Part shown: positions 52,251 to 61,052 of the stretch, piece after piece
Layout of the letters: every line of letters begins with the position of its first letter
Numbering within the stretch: the stretch's first letter is position 1
DNA from: Chromatiaceae bacterium
Lineage (GTDB): Bacteria > Pseudomonadota > Gammaproteobacteria > Chromatiales > Chromatiaceae
NCBI GenBank assembly: GCA_024235395.1
Contig: JACKMK010000004.1
Span: forward strand, 744,001-808,000
DNA length: 64,000 nt
Direction of reading: 5' to 3'
Program-made: the position numbers and the translations under genes
Notes under the pieces: model-generated
The model's input: the letters and a program-made list of their open reading frames with translations, nothing else
Told to the model about the DNA's origin: nothing
Databases searched by the model: none

Positions 52251-53097
52251 CCGCTCCCGACCATTGCCGACGATTGATCACGTAACCGGTGATCCGACCG
52301 CGGAACGGCAGCAGCAACAGGCCGGGTAGCCAGCTGACGTCGCGCGGCTGGTCGTAGCCTCGGATACCGATCGTCATCCCTTGGTGGCCGCCGCGTGGCT
52401 GGTCGCGGTAGGTGCCGAACAGGCGGTCCCACCAAGGCAGGTTGAAGCCGAAGTTCGAGTTGGTTTCATCGTCCTCGACGGAATGGTGGACCCGGTGCAT
52501 ATCTGGGGTCACGACAAACCAGCGCAGTACGCGATCCACCTTGGCGGGCAAGCGCACGTTGCCATGGTTGAACATCGCCGTTGCGTTCAGCAGTACCTCA
52601 AAAATAATCACCGCTGCCACCGGCGGGCCGAGCACGGCAATCGTCGCGAACTTGATCAACATCGACACGATGATCTCGATCGGGTGAAAGCGCGCCCCAG
52701 TGGTCACGTCGTAGTCCGGGTCGGCGTGGTGCACGCGGTGCAGCCGCCAAAGCACCGGAATCGCATGCACCATCACGTGCTGCAACCAGATCACGAAGTC
52801 CAGCGCGATCACCGCGATGGCCACCGCGAGCCACAACGGCAGCTCGACATAGTTCAGTACGCCCCAACCCTGAGCGGCAGCAAACGCCGCCATGCCCACT
52901 GCCGCGGCCGGAAACAGCAGCCGTAACAGCAGCGTGTTCAGGACTACCAGACCCAGGTTGTTGACCCATCTGAGCGCCTTGCCGACCGTCAGGATCCTGC
53001 GCGGTGCCAGCACCTCCCATAGCGCCATCACGACAAACGTGCCGACAAAGAAACCGAGCCGGATTGCCGCCTCGTGGGTTTGCAAAAAGGTTTCCAA
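52234..53097 (-). CDS. Sterol desaturase/fatty-acid hydroxylase family membrane protein
   Basis: A 287-aa protein with about four membrane helices and the di-iron histidine clusters: HVMVHAIPVLWRLHRVHHAD (HxxxH and HxxHH) and MHRVHHSVEDDETNSNFGF. The family inserts oxygen into lipid-like substrates; the bacterial substrate here is unknown. It is the first gene of the minus-strand operon and is read divergently from the ArsR-rhodanese gene. Confidence 0.85.
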   Translation of the reverse strand: METFLQTHEAAIRLGFFVGTFVVMALWEVLAPRRILTVGKALRWVNNLGLVVLNTLLLRLLFPAAAVGMAAFAAAQGWGVLNYVELPLWLAVAIAVIALDFVIWLQHVMVHAIPVLWRLHRVHHADPDYDVTTGARFHPIEIIVSMLIKFATIAVLGPPVAAVIIFEVLLNATAMFNHGNVRLPAKVDRVLRWFVVTPDMHRVHHSVEDDETNSNFGFNLPWWDRLFGTYRDQPRGGHQGMTIGIRGYDQPRDVSWLPGLLLLPFRGRITGYVINRRQWSGADGTHE

Positions 53098-53167
53098 GTA
53101 CCCGTGCCCCCTCGTGCTTGACTGGCATTGCGCAGTCTGTGGCTATACTGAACCGTAAATTCTGGAT

Positions 53168-53191
53168 ACATTCTACTATTTAGTTGAATGT
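53168..53191. promoter_or_regulatory. Candidate ArsR-type operator
   Basis: ACATTC (53168-53173) and GAATGT (53186-53191) form a perfect 6-bp dyad spaced by 12 AT-rich bases. It lies 20 bp before the ArsR-rhodanese ATG, in the divergent spacer shared with the desaturase operon. ArsR/SmtB proteins bind AT-rich dyads of about this size, including the ATTC/GAAT half-sites used by SqrR/BigR-like sulfide sensors. Confidence 0.6.
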
Positions 53192-53210
53192 TTAGCCGGG
53201 GCGTGAACTG

Positions 53211-53876
53211 ATGTCAAGAAATGCGGAACCCAAGCAGGCCTTGTTTGAGCAGTTGGCAGTGATCGGCCGTGCGATGGGGAGCGCGGCCCGCCTGGAATTG
53301 CTCGACTTCCTCGCCCAGGGCGAGCGAACGGTCGAGGATCTGGCCAAGGCCGCCGGACTCTCCATTGCCAACACCTCGAAGCACCTGCAACAGCTCAAGG
53401 GCGCCGGCCTGGTCGAGGCGCGGCGGGAAGGTAAGCACATCCATTATCGGCTTTCAGACGATCGTGCGATCGATGCCGTGCGCGAGCTGCGGGTGCTCGC
53501 CGAGGCTCACATTGAGAAAGTTGGTGACCTGGTCACGCACTACCTGCACAGCCGTGACGCCCTGGAGCCCGTGCCCGCCGAAGAACTCCTGAACCGTGCG
53601 CAGCAGGGATTGGTGACCGTCATCGATGTGCGCCCACCGGAGGAGTATTCGCAAGGTCACATTACCGGTGCACTGAATATCCCGTTGGACAAGCTCAAGC
53701 AACAGTTGAAACAGATACCACGCGACCGCGAGGTGGTGGCCTATTGCCGTGGCCCCTGGTGCGTACTGGCTTACGAAGCCGTGGCCCGACTGCGCAAGGC
53801 CGGGCTCTCCGCAAGGCGTCTCGAGCACGGGCTACCGGAGTGGCGGCGGGCCGGGCTCCCGATCGAGCAGTCGTAA
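53211..53876 (+). CDS. ArsR/SmtB regulator fused to rhodanese
   Basis: A 221-aa fusion. Residues 1-100 are an ArsR winged helix (VEDLAKAAGLSIANTSKHLQ, then GLVEARREGKHIHYRLSD). Residues about 125-215 are a rhodanese with active-site loop AYCRGPWCVLAYEA. No ArsR-type Cys pair is visible in the HTH part (no CxC), so the sensor is probably the rhodanese cysteines. The likely role is to repress the divergent operon until sulfane sulfur or a related oxidant is present; this is inference. The divergent spacer is 113 bp. Confidence 0.88.
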   Translation: MSRNAEPKQALFEQLAVIGRAMGSAARLELLDFLAQGERTVEDLAKAAGLSIANTSKHLQQLKGAGLVEARREGKHIHYRLSDDRAIDAVRELRVLAEAHIEKVGDLVTHYLHSRDALEPVPAEELLNRAQQGLVTVIDVRPPEEYSQGHITGALNIPLDKLKQQLKQIPRDREVVAYCRGPWCVLAYEAVARLRKAGLSARRLEHGLPEWRRAGLPIEQS

Positions 53877-54297
53877 TACAGGTGAACGACGGGCGGCGCG
53901 AAGCGCACCGCCAAGTTCACTTCCACAACGGGTTCCAACAGCATCGTAAGAGCCGGTTTCATTGCGATGCGTCTGGCACTGCGGTTCGGGCTGGATGTCG
54001 CATCGGTCTCGTTGACGACCTCGACCCATTAAGACGTGCTGCTCATCGTGCGTTTCGACCGCGTTGTCACAACTCAGGCAAGCAGCGCCAGCCCATGATT
54101 TCCGCCCAGACCCTGGTCAAACTGGAGGACAGGATGGCACGCTTAGCGGGTAACGTCGGTCTTGCCGAAATCGTTCATCACCAGTTTATCCGTGCCGCCG
54201 AAACGCCGCGCAAACGCTTGAGAATCCGTGCCGATGAGACGCATGTATGGGTTGGTCGTCTATCGGGGTATCGACGATGCGCCAGATGCCGGTACCC
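53877..54297. other. Spacer between cargo 2 and the TIGR03747-TraD block
   Basis: About 420 bp with only a weak plus-strand frame (best ATG 54095, running on into the convergent TIGR03747 gene). Its product would be Arg-rich with no recognised domain, so I do not call a gene. No insertion-sequence end or duplicated copy of the left junction is visible. Confidence 0.4.
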
Positions 54298-55038
54298 CTA
54301 CAAGTACTTCTTGAAGGTACTTGCGGTTACGGCGAGGCTGAGCGCGAACAGCGTCGCGAACGGTAGCACGATGAAAGTGGGATGCAGGCTGAACGGCAGC
54401 GCGAGGTAAACAACCCAGCTCAGGACCAACAGCGGCATTGCCGATTGTTTAGCCCAGTGATAGACGAATGAGCTTTCCCTGCCGCCGCCCCAGCGACGCA
54501 GGTCCCGCTTGACGAAACCGTCGACCAAGGCCATCAGACTGAACAGTACGAACACCGGCATTGCCAATGTCAGGATGGCCAAGCGCACGGAGAACACCTG
54601 GGTGACCTGCATGCCCGCAATCACGAACTTGGCAACGGGCGCGTAAAGGTTGTGGAGTCTGGGTCGCAGCCCGCTTTCGTCGGGGGCTGGGGGCACCGAC
54701 AGCCAGGCGATAACGTCGACCACCCGCGTAAACTCGAACAAGGCGTAGTAAGCATTGTCCGCTACCGCCTTGGCGAACGCGGCCGGGCTTGAGGTCACAA
54801 CACTTCGCCGGAAATCCGAATCCAGGTACCCGATCTCTGCCTCGAGCATCGACCGGCTGTGCTGGAGGCCTTTATCGGGCCACCAGAAGACCATGCCCAC
54901 CCATTCGCTCAGGATCGAAAACAACAGTGCCAACAGCAGCCATTGCATGCCCTTGGCAACCATCGTCAGCATCCTCGAGGTCAGACCCTGCTGGACCTCT
55001 CGCCGTCGTGGGTCGGCCATTGCCTCAGCCATCGTCAT
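54298..55038 (-). CDS. ICE membrane protein, TIGR03747 family
   Basis: A 246-aa protein with four hydrophobic segments (about 31-52, 140-175 and 205-235), starting near MTMAEAMADPRRREVQQGLT. The segments VFWWPDKGLQHSRSMLEAEI and DGFVKRDLRRWGGGRESSFV are typical of TIGR03747, which follows TraD in this ICE class. It overlaps the TraD end by 14 bases. ATG 55032 is an alternative start. Confidence 0.85.
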   Translation of the reverse strand: MTMAEAMADPRRREVQQGLTSRMLTMVAKGMQWLLLALLFSILSEWVGMVFWWPDKGLQHSRSMLEAEIGYLDSDFRRSVVTSSPAAFAKAVADNAYYALFEFTRVVDVIAWLSVPPAPDESGLRPRLHNLYAPVAKFVIAGMQVTQVFSVRLAILTLAMPVFVLFSLMALVDGFVKRDLRRWGGGRESSFVYHWAKQSAMPLLVLSWVVYLALPFSLHPTFIVLPFATLFALSLAVTASTFKKYL

Positions 55039-57166
55039 CCTCTGCCGAGCAAGTCGTGGGCTCGGTGGCAGCTACTGTATCGGCCGCTGCGTGCCACCAG
55101 GTTTCACGCTGGCGGTACCACTGGTCGTTGGTGATGTAGGTCCGTTCCATTTCGTTGGCGACCGCGGCCAGGCTCTGCGGCATGACCGGATCTTTGCTGG
55201 TATCCGGCAGTGGCATGCGCAGTTTCCACAACTGCCCACCTTCGAGCAGCGCAAACGCCTGGCCTTTCGGCAACGCCACCAGTTCCGCCGGCGTCAGCAT
55301 CGGGACCTCGGAGACGCTGATGCGATCTTCGTTGCGTGACTTGAAGTCGACACCCGAGGTCGGGTCCGAGGAGTCGTCGACACCGGACACGCTCATCAAG
55401 GTGAAGACCTCGACCTTGGGCAACTGGTCGGTCAGCATTTCGGCGGTGGCCAGCTCTTTCACCCGCAGCATCAGAAGCGTGTTGAAGTTGCCGGCGACCT
55501 GCCCTGCTTTGGCCCGGTTGCCGATCCTTGCCTCGACGTCCGACCAGGTTTGGGTATAGGCGGTCACCTGGAACCCGGCACCGCCAGCCTTGTTCAGGAG
55601 CGGCACGAACTCGTCACCGATCAGCTCATTGAACTCGTCGGCGTGCAGGGAGATTGTCGGCATCGTGGCCAGGGCGCCCGTCAGCGTCGGACCGTCGGCC
55701 GGGTCTTCGACGCCGTGCTTGTAGATGTGCCCAGCTACCGAGACCAGGTCCGCGAACATGGAGTTGCCGACGGCACTCGCTACTGTCGTGTCGGTCAGCG
55801 CATCCAGGCCCACGTAGACAATCCCCTTGCGCCGGATCACCTCCAACCACTCGAAGATGGGGCGGTTGTCGTCGGTGTCCAGATAGTCGGGGGAGATCAG
55901 CTCGGCGATCTTGCCGGTGGTGAGCTTCTCCATCAGGGGCCCGACCGAGCTGACGATCTTGTCGAAGTAGGTCTTGTCGTACTTGAACGCCGAGACCAGT
56001 CCGTCGAGAACGGGATCGTAGCGGTCCTGGTCTTTCAGATAGCGCATTAGGGCGACCGCATCCGGATGGCGCCCACGCAGCGCCGCGGGCAGGTTGCGCT
56101 CCTTGGTGTTGGCGGCGACCTCTGCCAAATCTGCCTCCCACCCCGCCTCACCGTGCTCTCGCAGGTGCTTGCGCGCGTACTCGACGAACAAGGGTTCGAT
56201 GTCGTTGATGTAACGACGCACCTGCTGGTAGTCCGGACGCCGGCCGAGCGCCACCAGGGCGCGGGCGATGATGTTGACGAACCGCCAGGCAAACTCCTTG
56301 AAGGCCGCCGAGTTGCCCTCACTCGGCAGCTGATTGGCGATCCGGGTGGCGACCTCCGTGATCCGGGAGAAGCTACCGATGGCGTTGTAGCGGGCGGACA
56401 CCTCCGGATACCCAAGATGAAACAGAAAGAATTCGTCCGCGCGCCCTGCCCGTTTGGCCTCGGCATAGACCCGGCGCAACAGATCTGCGTCGCCTTTCGG
56501 GTCGAAGACGATCACCACATCACCGCGGCGGATGTCCTGGGTGATCAGGATCTCTGCAAGCCGTGTCTTGCCTACCCGCGTGGTGCCCAGCACCAGGGTG
56601 TGGCCGACGCGCTCGCCGATGTCCATCCAGACATCCTGTTCTTCGGGCTCCACGGCGTGCAGCGCCGGTTTACCGCCAACCGGCGGCAGCGGCCTTAGGG
56701 GATTCCACCAGGCGCGGCTGCGTAACCCCGCCGCAAGCCAACCCAGGATCGGTGTCGCCTCCCAGGCGACTTCCTTGCGGCGCGCCCAATGATAGAGCGG
56801 ACCAGGCTGTACGTAGCGCTGAACCTCGGGGCGAATGGTGTCGCGCAGGCGCTGGGTGTGCTTCTGAGTCCAGCGGAAGCCCCGACCGAGGAAGAGTTTT
56901 CGTCGACTCACCGGCACCTGATCCGCCCGCAACCGATAGGTGGGAAGACGGCGCAGGTTGCGCTGATAGATCAGCACCCGCCAGGCCTGGCGCCCGCGCA
57001 CGATGCCGAGTAAGGCCAGCGCCCCAGCCGCGCCATAAGCCACACCCGGCGGCATCATCAGCGCCCAGGGCGCCAGCACCGCGATACCGGCCGTCGCGAG
57101 CGCAACGACGGAAGACCAGAGCTCGACCGGCGGACGAAGCAGCGCCTCGACAGGATGCCGGCTCAC
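55025..57166 (-). CDS. traD: TraD-type type IV coupling protein (SXT_TraD family)
   Basis: A 713-aa coupling ATPase with two N-terminal membrane helices (about 18-58), Walker A LVLGTTRVGKTRLAEILI near 198 and Walker B VVIVFDPKGDADLLRRVY near 222. Later, LHADEFNELIGDEFVPLLN and GFQVTAYTQTWSDVEARIG correspond to the second ATPase motifs. It brings the relaxase-DNA complex to the transfer channel. Its presence together with TraC, TraG, TraU and pilins means the visible conjugation machinery is essentially complete apart from the relaxase. Confidence 0.92.
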   Translation of the reverse strand: MSRHPVEALLRPPVELWSSVVALATAGIAVLAPWALMMPPGVAYGAAGALALLGIVRGRQAWRVLIYQRNLRRLPTYRLRADQVPVSRRKLFLGRGFRWTQKHTQRLRDTIRPEVQRYVQPGPLYHWARRKEVAWEATPILGWLAAGLRSRAWWNPLRPLPPVGGKPALHAVEPEEQDVWMDIGERVGHTLVLGTTRVGKTRLAEILITQDIRRGDVVIVFDPKGDADLLRRVYAEAKRAGRADEFFLFHLGYPEVSARYNAIGSFSRITEVATRIANQLPSEGNSAAFKEFAWRFVNIIARALVALGRRPDYQQVRRYINDIEPLFVEYARKHLREHGEAGWEADLAEVAANTKERNLPAALRGRHPDAVALMRYLKDQDRYDPVLDGLVSAFKYDKTYFDKIVSSVGPLMEKLTTGKIAELISPDYLDTDDNRPIFEWLEVIRRKGIVYVGLDALTDTTVASAVGNSMFADLVSVAGHIYKHGVEDPADGPTLTGALATMPTISLHADEFNELIGDEFVPLLNKAGGAGFQVTAYTQTWSDVEARIGNRAKAGQVAGNFNTLLMLRVKELATAEMLTDQLPKVEVFTLMSVSGVDDSSDPTSGVDFKSRNEDRISVSEVPMLTPAELVALPKGQAFALLEGGQLWKLRMPLPDTSKDPVMPQSLAAVANEMERTYITNDQWYRQRETWWHAAADTVAATEPTTCSAEDDDG

Positions 57167-57708
57167 TGCTCGATGCCGTCTTTGGTTATCAGGACCGGAT
57201 AATGCGACAGACCCAAGGCCTCGGCGATGTCACTGGCCGACGCCGGCAGGATCGGCAGACCCTCGGCGATCGCCGCAACGGCGCGCAGGTCATCGAGTGT
57301 CTGTGCCTCGATCAGCATCCCGACCGCTCCGATCTCGGCGAGCCGATCGCGGTGGGTCGCGAACCATTCTCGCGAGAGGCCATCGGAGCCGATCAGAAAG
57401 AACGGTCGCGCAAAGGGCCGTTTGATGTCTTGCGGTTCCACCTTGCCAGGTGTCAACCCCGGCGACCGAATCGGCAGGATCCGCTCGGGATCCGCAGCCC
57501 CCAGCATTGGTTGGACCGAGCTTGCCTGCGGCCCGTCTTCTTGAACCGGCTCCTCGTCGAAAACCTCGAGGAACGGGGCCAGGGGATAGGTCTCGCCTCT
57601 GTCGTAGATCACGGTCAGCGCACTGCCCGCCGACACGGGCATCCCCAGCGACAGGAGCAGCACCGTTGTGCTCAAGACAGGCATGGCCTGGCGGTAACGG
57701 ATTGCCAC
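57163..57708 (-). CDS. ICE protein, TIGR03765 (PFL_4695) family
   Basis: A 181-aa exported protein with a signal region (AMPVLSTTVLLLSLGMPVSA) and the domain LTVIYDRGETYPLAPFLEVF, then EWFATHRDRLAEIGAVGMLI and LGLSHYPVLITKDGIEQ at the end. This matches TIGR03765. It overlaps the TraD start by 4 bases. Function unknown; it belongs to the conjugation set. Confidence 0.85.
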   Translation of the reverse strand: MAIRYRQAMPVLSTTVLLLSLGMPVSAGSALTVIYDRGETYPLAPFLEVFDEEPVQEDGPQASSVQPMLGAADPERILPIRSPGLTPGKVEPQDIKRPFARPFFLIGSDGLSREWFATHRDRLAEIGAVGMLIEAQTLDDLRAVAAIAEGLPILPASASDIAEALGLSHYPVLITKDGIEQ

Positions 57709-57718
57709 GCTCGGCCCC

Positions 57719-58267
57719 TTACCCGCGTCGGGTCAGGCGTTGCCAGTGCGCGCGCACCCGTGCCCGGTACCGGTCTGCCCGCTGTGGGCTGTTGGGCGCG
57801 TGATAGCAGCCCACGGCCGCCCACCAGTCTTGGCGGCTCTGGTGACAGTGGTGCAGGATCTCCGCCGCGACCCTCAGGTTGTGATAGGGATCCAGTGCTA
57901 GCTGTGGACTCCCGAGGCGTTGCCGGTGATACCGCCAATTGACCTGCATGAGCCCGATATCGATCGATCTCCGGCCCGCGTCGAAATGCTCCTGTAGCGC
58001 GGCCTCGGCCTCCTGCCGTGAGTCAAAAAAATGCCCCCTACCCTGGACATTCAACGTCCAGGGCCAGGGGCGAACGTTGCCTGTACTGTCAACCTGACGG
58101 GCGGATTCCGTCAGGGCTACGGCGTACAGGACTTCGGGGGGCAGATCGTAGGCGTCGGCCACCTGTTGGTAGCCGACCGGCACCGATGCATGGGCCGGCG
58201 CTTGAAGCGCCAATCCTGGTGCAAGCAGCACGAGCAGAAGAACGGATGGCCGACACAACCGGCTCAC
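57719..58267 (-). CDS. Lytic transglycosylase of the conjugation system
   Basis: A 182-aa exported protein with an SLT fold: signal peptide (LLVLLAPGLALQAPAHA), catalytic Glu in YAVALTESARQVDSTGNVRP, and IDIGLMQVNWRYHRQRLGSP followed by YHNLRVAAEILHHC. It cuts peptidoglycan to let the transfer apparatus cross the wall, like VirB1. It overlaps the TIGR03759 stop by 4 bases. Confidence 0.88.
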   Translation of the reverse strand: MSRLCRPSVLLLVLLAPGLALQAPAHASVPVGYQQVADAYDLPPEVLYAVALTESARQVDSTGNVRPWPWTLNVQGRGHFFDSRQEAEAALQEHFDAGRRSIDIGLMQVNWRYHRQRLGSPQLALDPYHNLRVAAEILHHCHQSRQDWWAAVGCYHAPNSPQRADRYRARVRAHWQRLTRRG

Positions 58268-59025
58268 AGCGCCGACCCCGACAGCACGCTCAGGACGTCA
58301 CCGCGCCGGCGCAACAGGTACGGCGCCTGGCCCTTCCCCTGCGTCAGTTCGGACAAGGCACCGCCATCGTGATTGAGCGTGACCCGACGGCTTCGCACCC
58401 AATCCGGCATGATCGACTGTCGTTCGGCCCAATCCCTCACCGTGGTGTCGTCGTCCCGCGGGAGGCCAATGAGATAGATGTCGACCCCGGCCACGCTGTC
58501 GATCCGCTTGAGCAACTGCTGGAGGAGCACATCGCAGCTGGCGCAGTCGGGACGGGTGAAGAACAACACACGATCTCTTGGTAGCAGCGCCCCATCGCTC
58601 GCCTTGTCATCTGGCAGTCGTGCGAGATCGATCAGTGGTTCTGCTGGGAACAGCTGTTGCCATGCCTGATCGTAGGCATGCTGAAAGGCCAGGATCCGTT
58701 CGGCATCTTCGCGCATCAGGCGCGCCCAGCGCTCGGCATAGCGCCGGCGCTCGGCCTCGTCGCGCGCATGGATGCCCAAGACCTCGATCGGGGAGAGGGT
58801 GGCCGGACTGATGCTGCCACGGATGCCGTCCATGAGGCTCCGGTAGCGGCGCCACTCGGTATCCGAAAGATCCCAGATCGTCGCGCGGGCCTTGTCGGTC
58901 GGGGACAGTGGCGAGACGACATCAGACGTCTGCGCGAACTGCGACCGCGTCGCATCCGATGTGACTGTCGGCCCGGCGTTGACCGACATCGTGATGCCCA
59001 TGGCCAACGTAATGCCGACTAACAT
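58264..59025 (-). CDS. ICE protein, TIGR03759 (PFL_4693) family
   Basis: A 253-aa exported protein. I place the start at ATG 59025 (MLVGITLAMGITMSVNAG), just after the stop of the upstream small gene and behind GAAAAGAAG; a frame to 59070 overlaps that gene. The N-terminal half contains ARATIWDLSDTEWRRYRSLM, and the C-terminal half is thioredoxin-like: VLFFTRPDCASCDVLLQQLL carries a CxxC (CASC), suggesting disulfide chemistry for pilus or channel proteins rich in cysteines. Confidence 0.84.
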   Translation of the reverse strand: MLVGITLAMGITMSVNAGPTVTSDATRSQFAQTSDVVSPLSPTDKARATIWDLSDTEWRRYRSLMDGIRGSISPATLSPIEVLGIHARDEAERRRYAERWARLMREDAERILAFQHAYDQAWQQLFPAEPLIDLARLPDDKASDGALLPRDRVLFFTRPDCASCDVLLQQLLKRIDSVAGVDIYLIGLPRDDDTTVRDWAERQSIMPDWVRSRRVTLNHDGGALSELTQGKGQAPYLLRRRGDVLSVLSGSAL

Positions 59026-59035
59026 GGACTTCTTT

Positions 59036-59305
59036 TCAATGATCGGCGCAGCCATGCCCGGCCTCTTCATGCTTCGCGGCGGAAGTTGTTGGGGTCGACG
59101 CAGTGGGCAACGTCAAATCCCGCTGGATGAGCCGCCCATCGGGGAAACGGCAGGGTCCAAGCGTGGCCTCGACGCGTTGCGTTGGTGAGGTCTGCTCCGA
59201 CTCGGTCACAGGTTCACGCTCGGCACTGCCTTCGTCAGAAGTTGGCGAGGTCGAGCCGGCGACCATGGCACCAATCAGGATCAAGACGGCAATCACCACC
59301 TCCAT
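59036..59305 (-). CDS. Small ICE membrane-anchored protein, unknown
   Basis: An 89-aa protein with one N-terminal helix (MEVVIAVLILIGAMVAGSTS) and a polar Ser/Thr/Glu-rich tail with CRFPDGRLIQRDLTLP. It is 4 bp from the PilL-like gene and just precedes TIGR03759 in the operon. A small gene at this position is common in the class, but I do not know its role. Confidence 0.65.
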   Translation of the reverse strand: MEVVIAVLILIGAMVAGSTSPTSDEGSAEREPVTESEQTSPTQRVEATLGPCRFPDGRLIQRDLTLPTASTPTTSAAKHEEAGHGCADH

Positions 59306-59309
59306 GGGT

Positions 59310-59777
59310 TCACCTCACCTCCGTACCGGAGCTGGCGGGCCGCTCGTATCGAACAGGCGCACAGCGCTCAAAACTCACCAATCGGTGAACCGGATCCTCG
59401 ACCAGGCGGAAGGCCGGGCCCGCCAAGGTCTCGAGGGCCGTTTTCAGAGGCATGGGACCCAGCATCCGGTGCGGTTCCGGCAACGGCAGGTTAAGAAGAC
59501 TTTGCCGAGTAGGCTCCGCGGCATGCTGGGGTGACAGCCGGTAGCCGCTCGGTTGCAGCAGATGCTCGACCGCCTGGCCGACGCGTGTCACCGAGCCCGG
59601 AAACTCGACGCGAACGATTGCGCTCAAGAGACGAACCTGCGCCTCCGTTGGGGTCGTGGCTACGGTGGCATATCGGCCGACCTGGACTTCCGCGGCAACC
59701 GCACACGGCGGTGCCACGGTGCTCAGGAGGACCAGGCTCGTGCACGGAAATCGATGTTGGGAAAACAGTCGTCGCAT
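59310..59777 (-). CDS. PilL N-terminal-like protein, TIGR03748 family
   Basis: A 155-aa exported protein (signal around TSLVLLSTVAPPCAVAAE) with VQVGRYATVATTPTEAQVRL and VTRVGQAVEHLLQPSGYRLS, the PilL N-terminal domain of SPI-7/PFGI-1 elements. The secretin-like and later pil genes of complete SPI-7-type pilus operons are absent here, so it likely serves the conjugation core rather than a type IVB pilus. It is the most upstream conjugation gene in the window. Confidence 0.84.
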   Translation of the reverse strand: MRRLFSQHRFPCTSLVLLSTVAPPCAVAAEVQVGRYATVATTPTEAQVRLLSAIVRVEFPGSVTRVGQAVEHLLQPSGYRLSPQHAAEPTRQSLLNLPLPEPHRMLGPMPLKTALETLAGPAFRLVEDPVHRLVSFERCAPVRYERPASSGTEVR

Positions 59778-59970
59778 CGCACGCTTGGAAGATCCAAGAA
59801 CGCCCTATGCGTTCTCGTTGCGTGAATGCTGTCGTGATGACGGATCCGATGAAACGGAAAACGGCGGCACGTCTGTGCGCGGTTTCGGCTCAGTTCATCC
59901 ACCGTGATAGCAAAGGTGACGACGTATGTCCTGGCCCAGGCCAAGCCGTTCCAGCGCCTCGGCAAACACT

Positions 59971-60837
59971 TCATCGACCTAGATAAACCGCCGTTACGGG
60001 CTCGCGTTCATGCCCAAGCTCAACGCTGATCTGAAGCCGTACCGCCTTGTCCAGCCTGCGTTCGTCCGGGGACAGTCTTGCCGCTGTAGGGCCGCCGGCC
60101 GCCGGCGATTTCCACCCGGTCAGCTCTTCGTACCGCTGCTGCGCATAGGCATGCCGCAGACCATGTAGTTTCGACAGCCCGGCATTGGCCGTGTGGCGCT
60201 CGTAGATCCGCAGCTGCTGTCGGTAGTTACGATGGCCTGGGATCAAGGACCCACGTCCGGCCAGGCGGTGGGCGCGATCGAGTACCGCTCGCTGCGCTTC
60301 ATTGCGCACCGGGATCTCTCGGGCCTTGCCGCCCTTCGTCCAGGTGTCCTTGAGGATCAGGCGGTCTCCGCGGTCAGCGTAGGACGGGTTGAATTTGATC
60401 GCCTCTTCTCTGCGCAGCCCGAAGGCCTGCTGGAGCTCCAGGCTCATCCGTACGTGCGGATCGCGCACCCTTTCCAGATCGACGCGGTCCACCTGTTTTG
60501 CTTTGGATCCGGTGCTCACGAAACGGCGCTCGGGGATCCCGTAGTGATCATTGGATCGCGCGACCACATTCCGGCGGTCTACCTTATTCGCCCACCAGCG
60601 CAGTGCGGCCATGCGGTTCTTGACCGTCCCGATCGACAATCCCTCCTGCCGCCACCTTCTCACTAGTGCCTCAACGTGTTTCGGCTTCAGGGACCGGGCA
60701 TTCATAGCGCGGTAGCCCAGCGCGTGCAGCTGATCGGCCATCAGACTGAGCTGGCGTTCCCGGTTCTGCTGGGTCGCATAGCCGCCGTCGCGGTTACGTC
60801 GACAGAGTTCTTTGAGTTGGTAGTTCAGGTCGCGCAC
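59971..60837 (-). CDS. Second tyrosine recombinase of the ICE core
   Basis: A 288-aa protein with an N-terminal SAM-like domain (about 1-95) and an Integrase_1-type catalytic domain. Catalytic residues visible are Arg in LQQAFGLRREEAIKFNPSYA, HGLRHAYAQQRYEEL (HxxR) and a Tyr near the end in EPVTAVYLGR. It is clearly different from the att-proximal integrase: no DUF4102 arm and different spacing. Such recombinases are a standing part of this ICE class next to PilL; whether it resolves dimers or inverts something is not known. Two hairpins lie in its upstream region. Confidence 0.87.
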   Translation of the reverse strand: MRDLNYQLKELCRRNRDGGYATQQNRERQLSLMADQLHALGYRAMNARSLKPKHVEALVRRWRQEGLSIGTVKNRMAALRWWANKVDRRNVVARSNDHYGIPERRFVSTGSKAKQVDRVDLERVRDPHVRMSLELQQAFGLRREEAIKFNPSYADRGDRLILKDTWTKGGKAREIPVRNEAQRAVLDRAHRLAGRGSLIPGHRNYRQQLRIYERHTANAGLSKLHGLRHAYAQQRYEELTGWKSPAAGGPTAARLSPDERRLDKAVRLQISVELGHEREPVTAVYLGR

Positions 60838-60960
60838 GGTGTTTCTCGGTCAGATAAGTGTTTCTGCTCATTCGGCGGCCTTGGCCTACCGAATCCGCTT
60901 GCGCGGCAACGAGCGCGGGACACCACTCCCGTTCAACCTGAAGATGTCTGGTTGCAGACA

Positions 60961-61014
60961 ACACCGGTTCTCCCCTGTTGGGGATCGGTCCGGTGTGAAC
61001 CAACGGGCCCGTTG
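60961..61014. repeat. Two hairpins upstream of the second recombinase
   Basis: ACACCGG (60961-60967) pairs with CCGGTGT (60990-60996), and a nested CCCC-tgtt-GGGG stem lies at 60972-60983. Directly after it, CAACGGGCCCGTTG at 61001-61014 is a perfect 14-bp palindrome. Both are in the leader of the minus-strand recombinase and may regulate it or serve as its binding site. Confidence 0.6.
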
Positions 61015-61052
61015 TGGGCCGAGCTTCGAAGTTGCATCACCTCCTTCTGTGT

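Noticed and set aside
52046..52926. Plus-strand frames opposite the TVP38-rhodanese and desaturase genes
   Set aside because: Antisense shadows with His/Arg/Gln-rich composition and no domain.
53117..53155. TTGACT and TATACT as a sigma-70 promoter before the ArsR-rhodanese gene
   Set aside because: The boxes are about 20 bp apart, too far for a normal promoter; only the dyad at 53168-53191 is reported.
54095..54409. Possible small plus-strand gene in the spacer after cargo 2
   Set aside because: Over a third of it overlaps the convergent TIGR03747 gene; composition is Arg-rich and frame-shadow-like.
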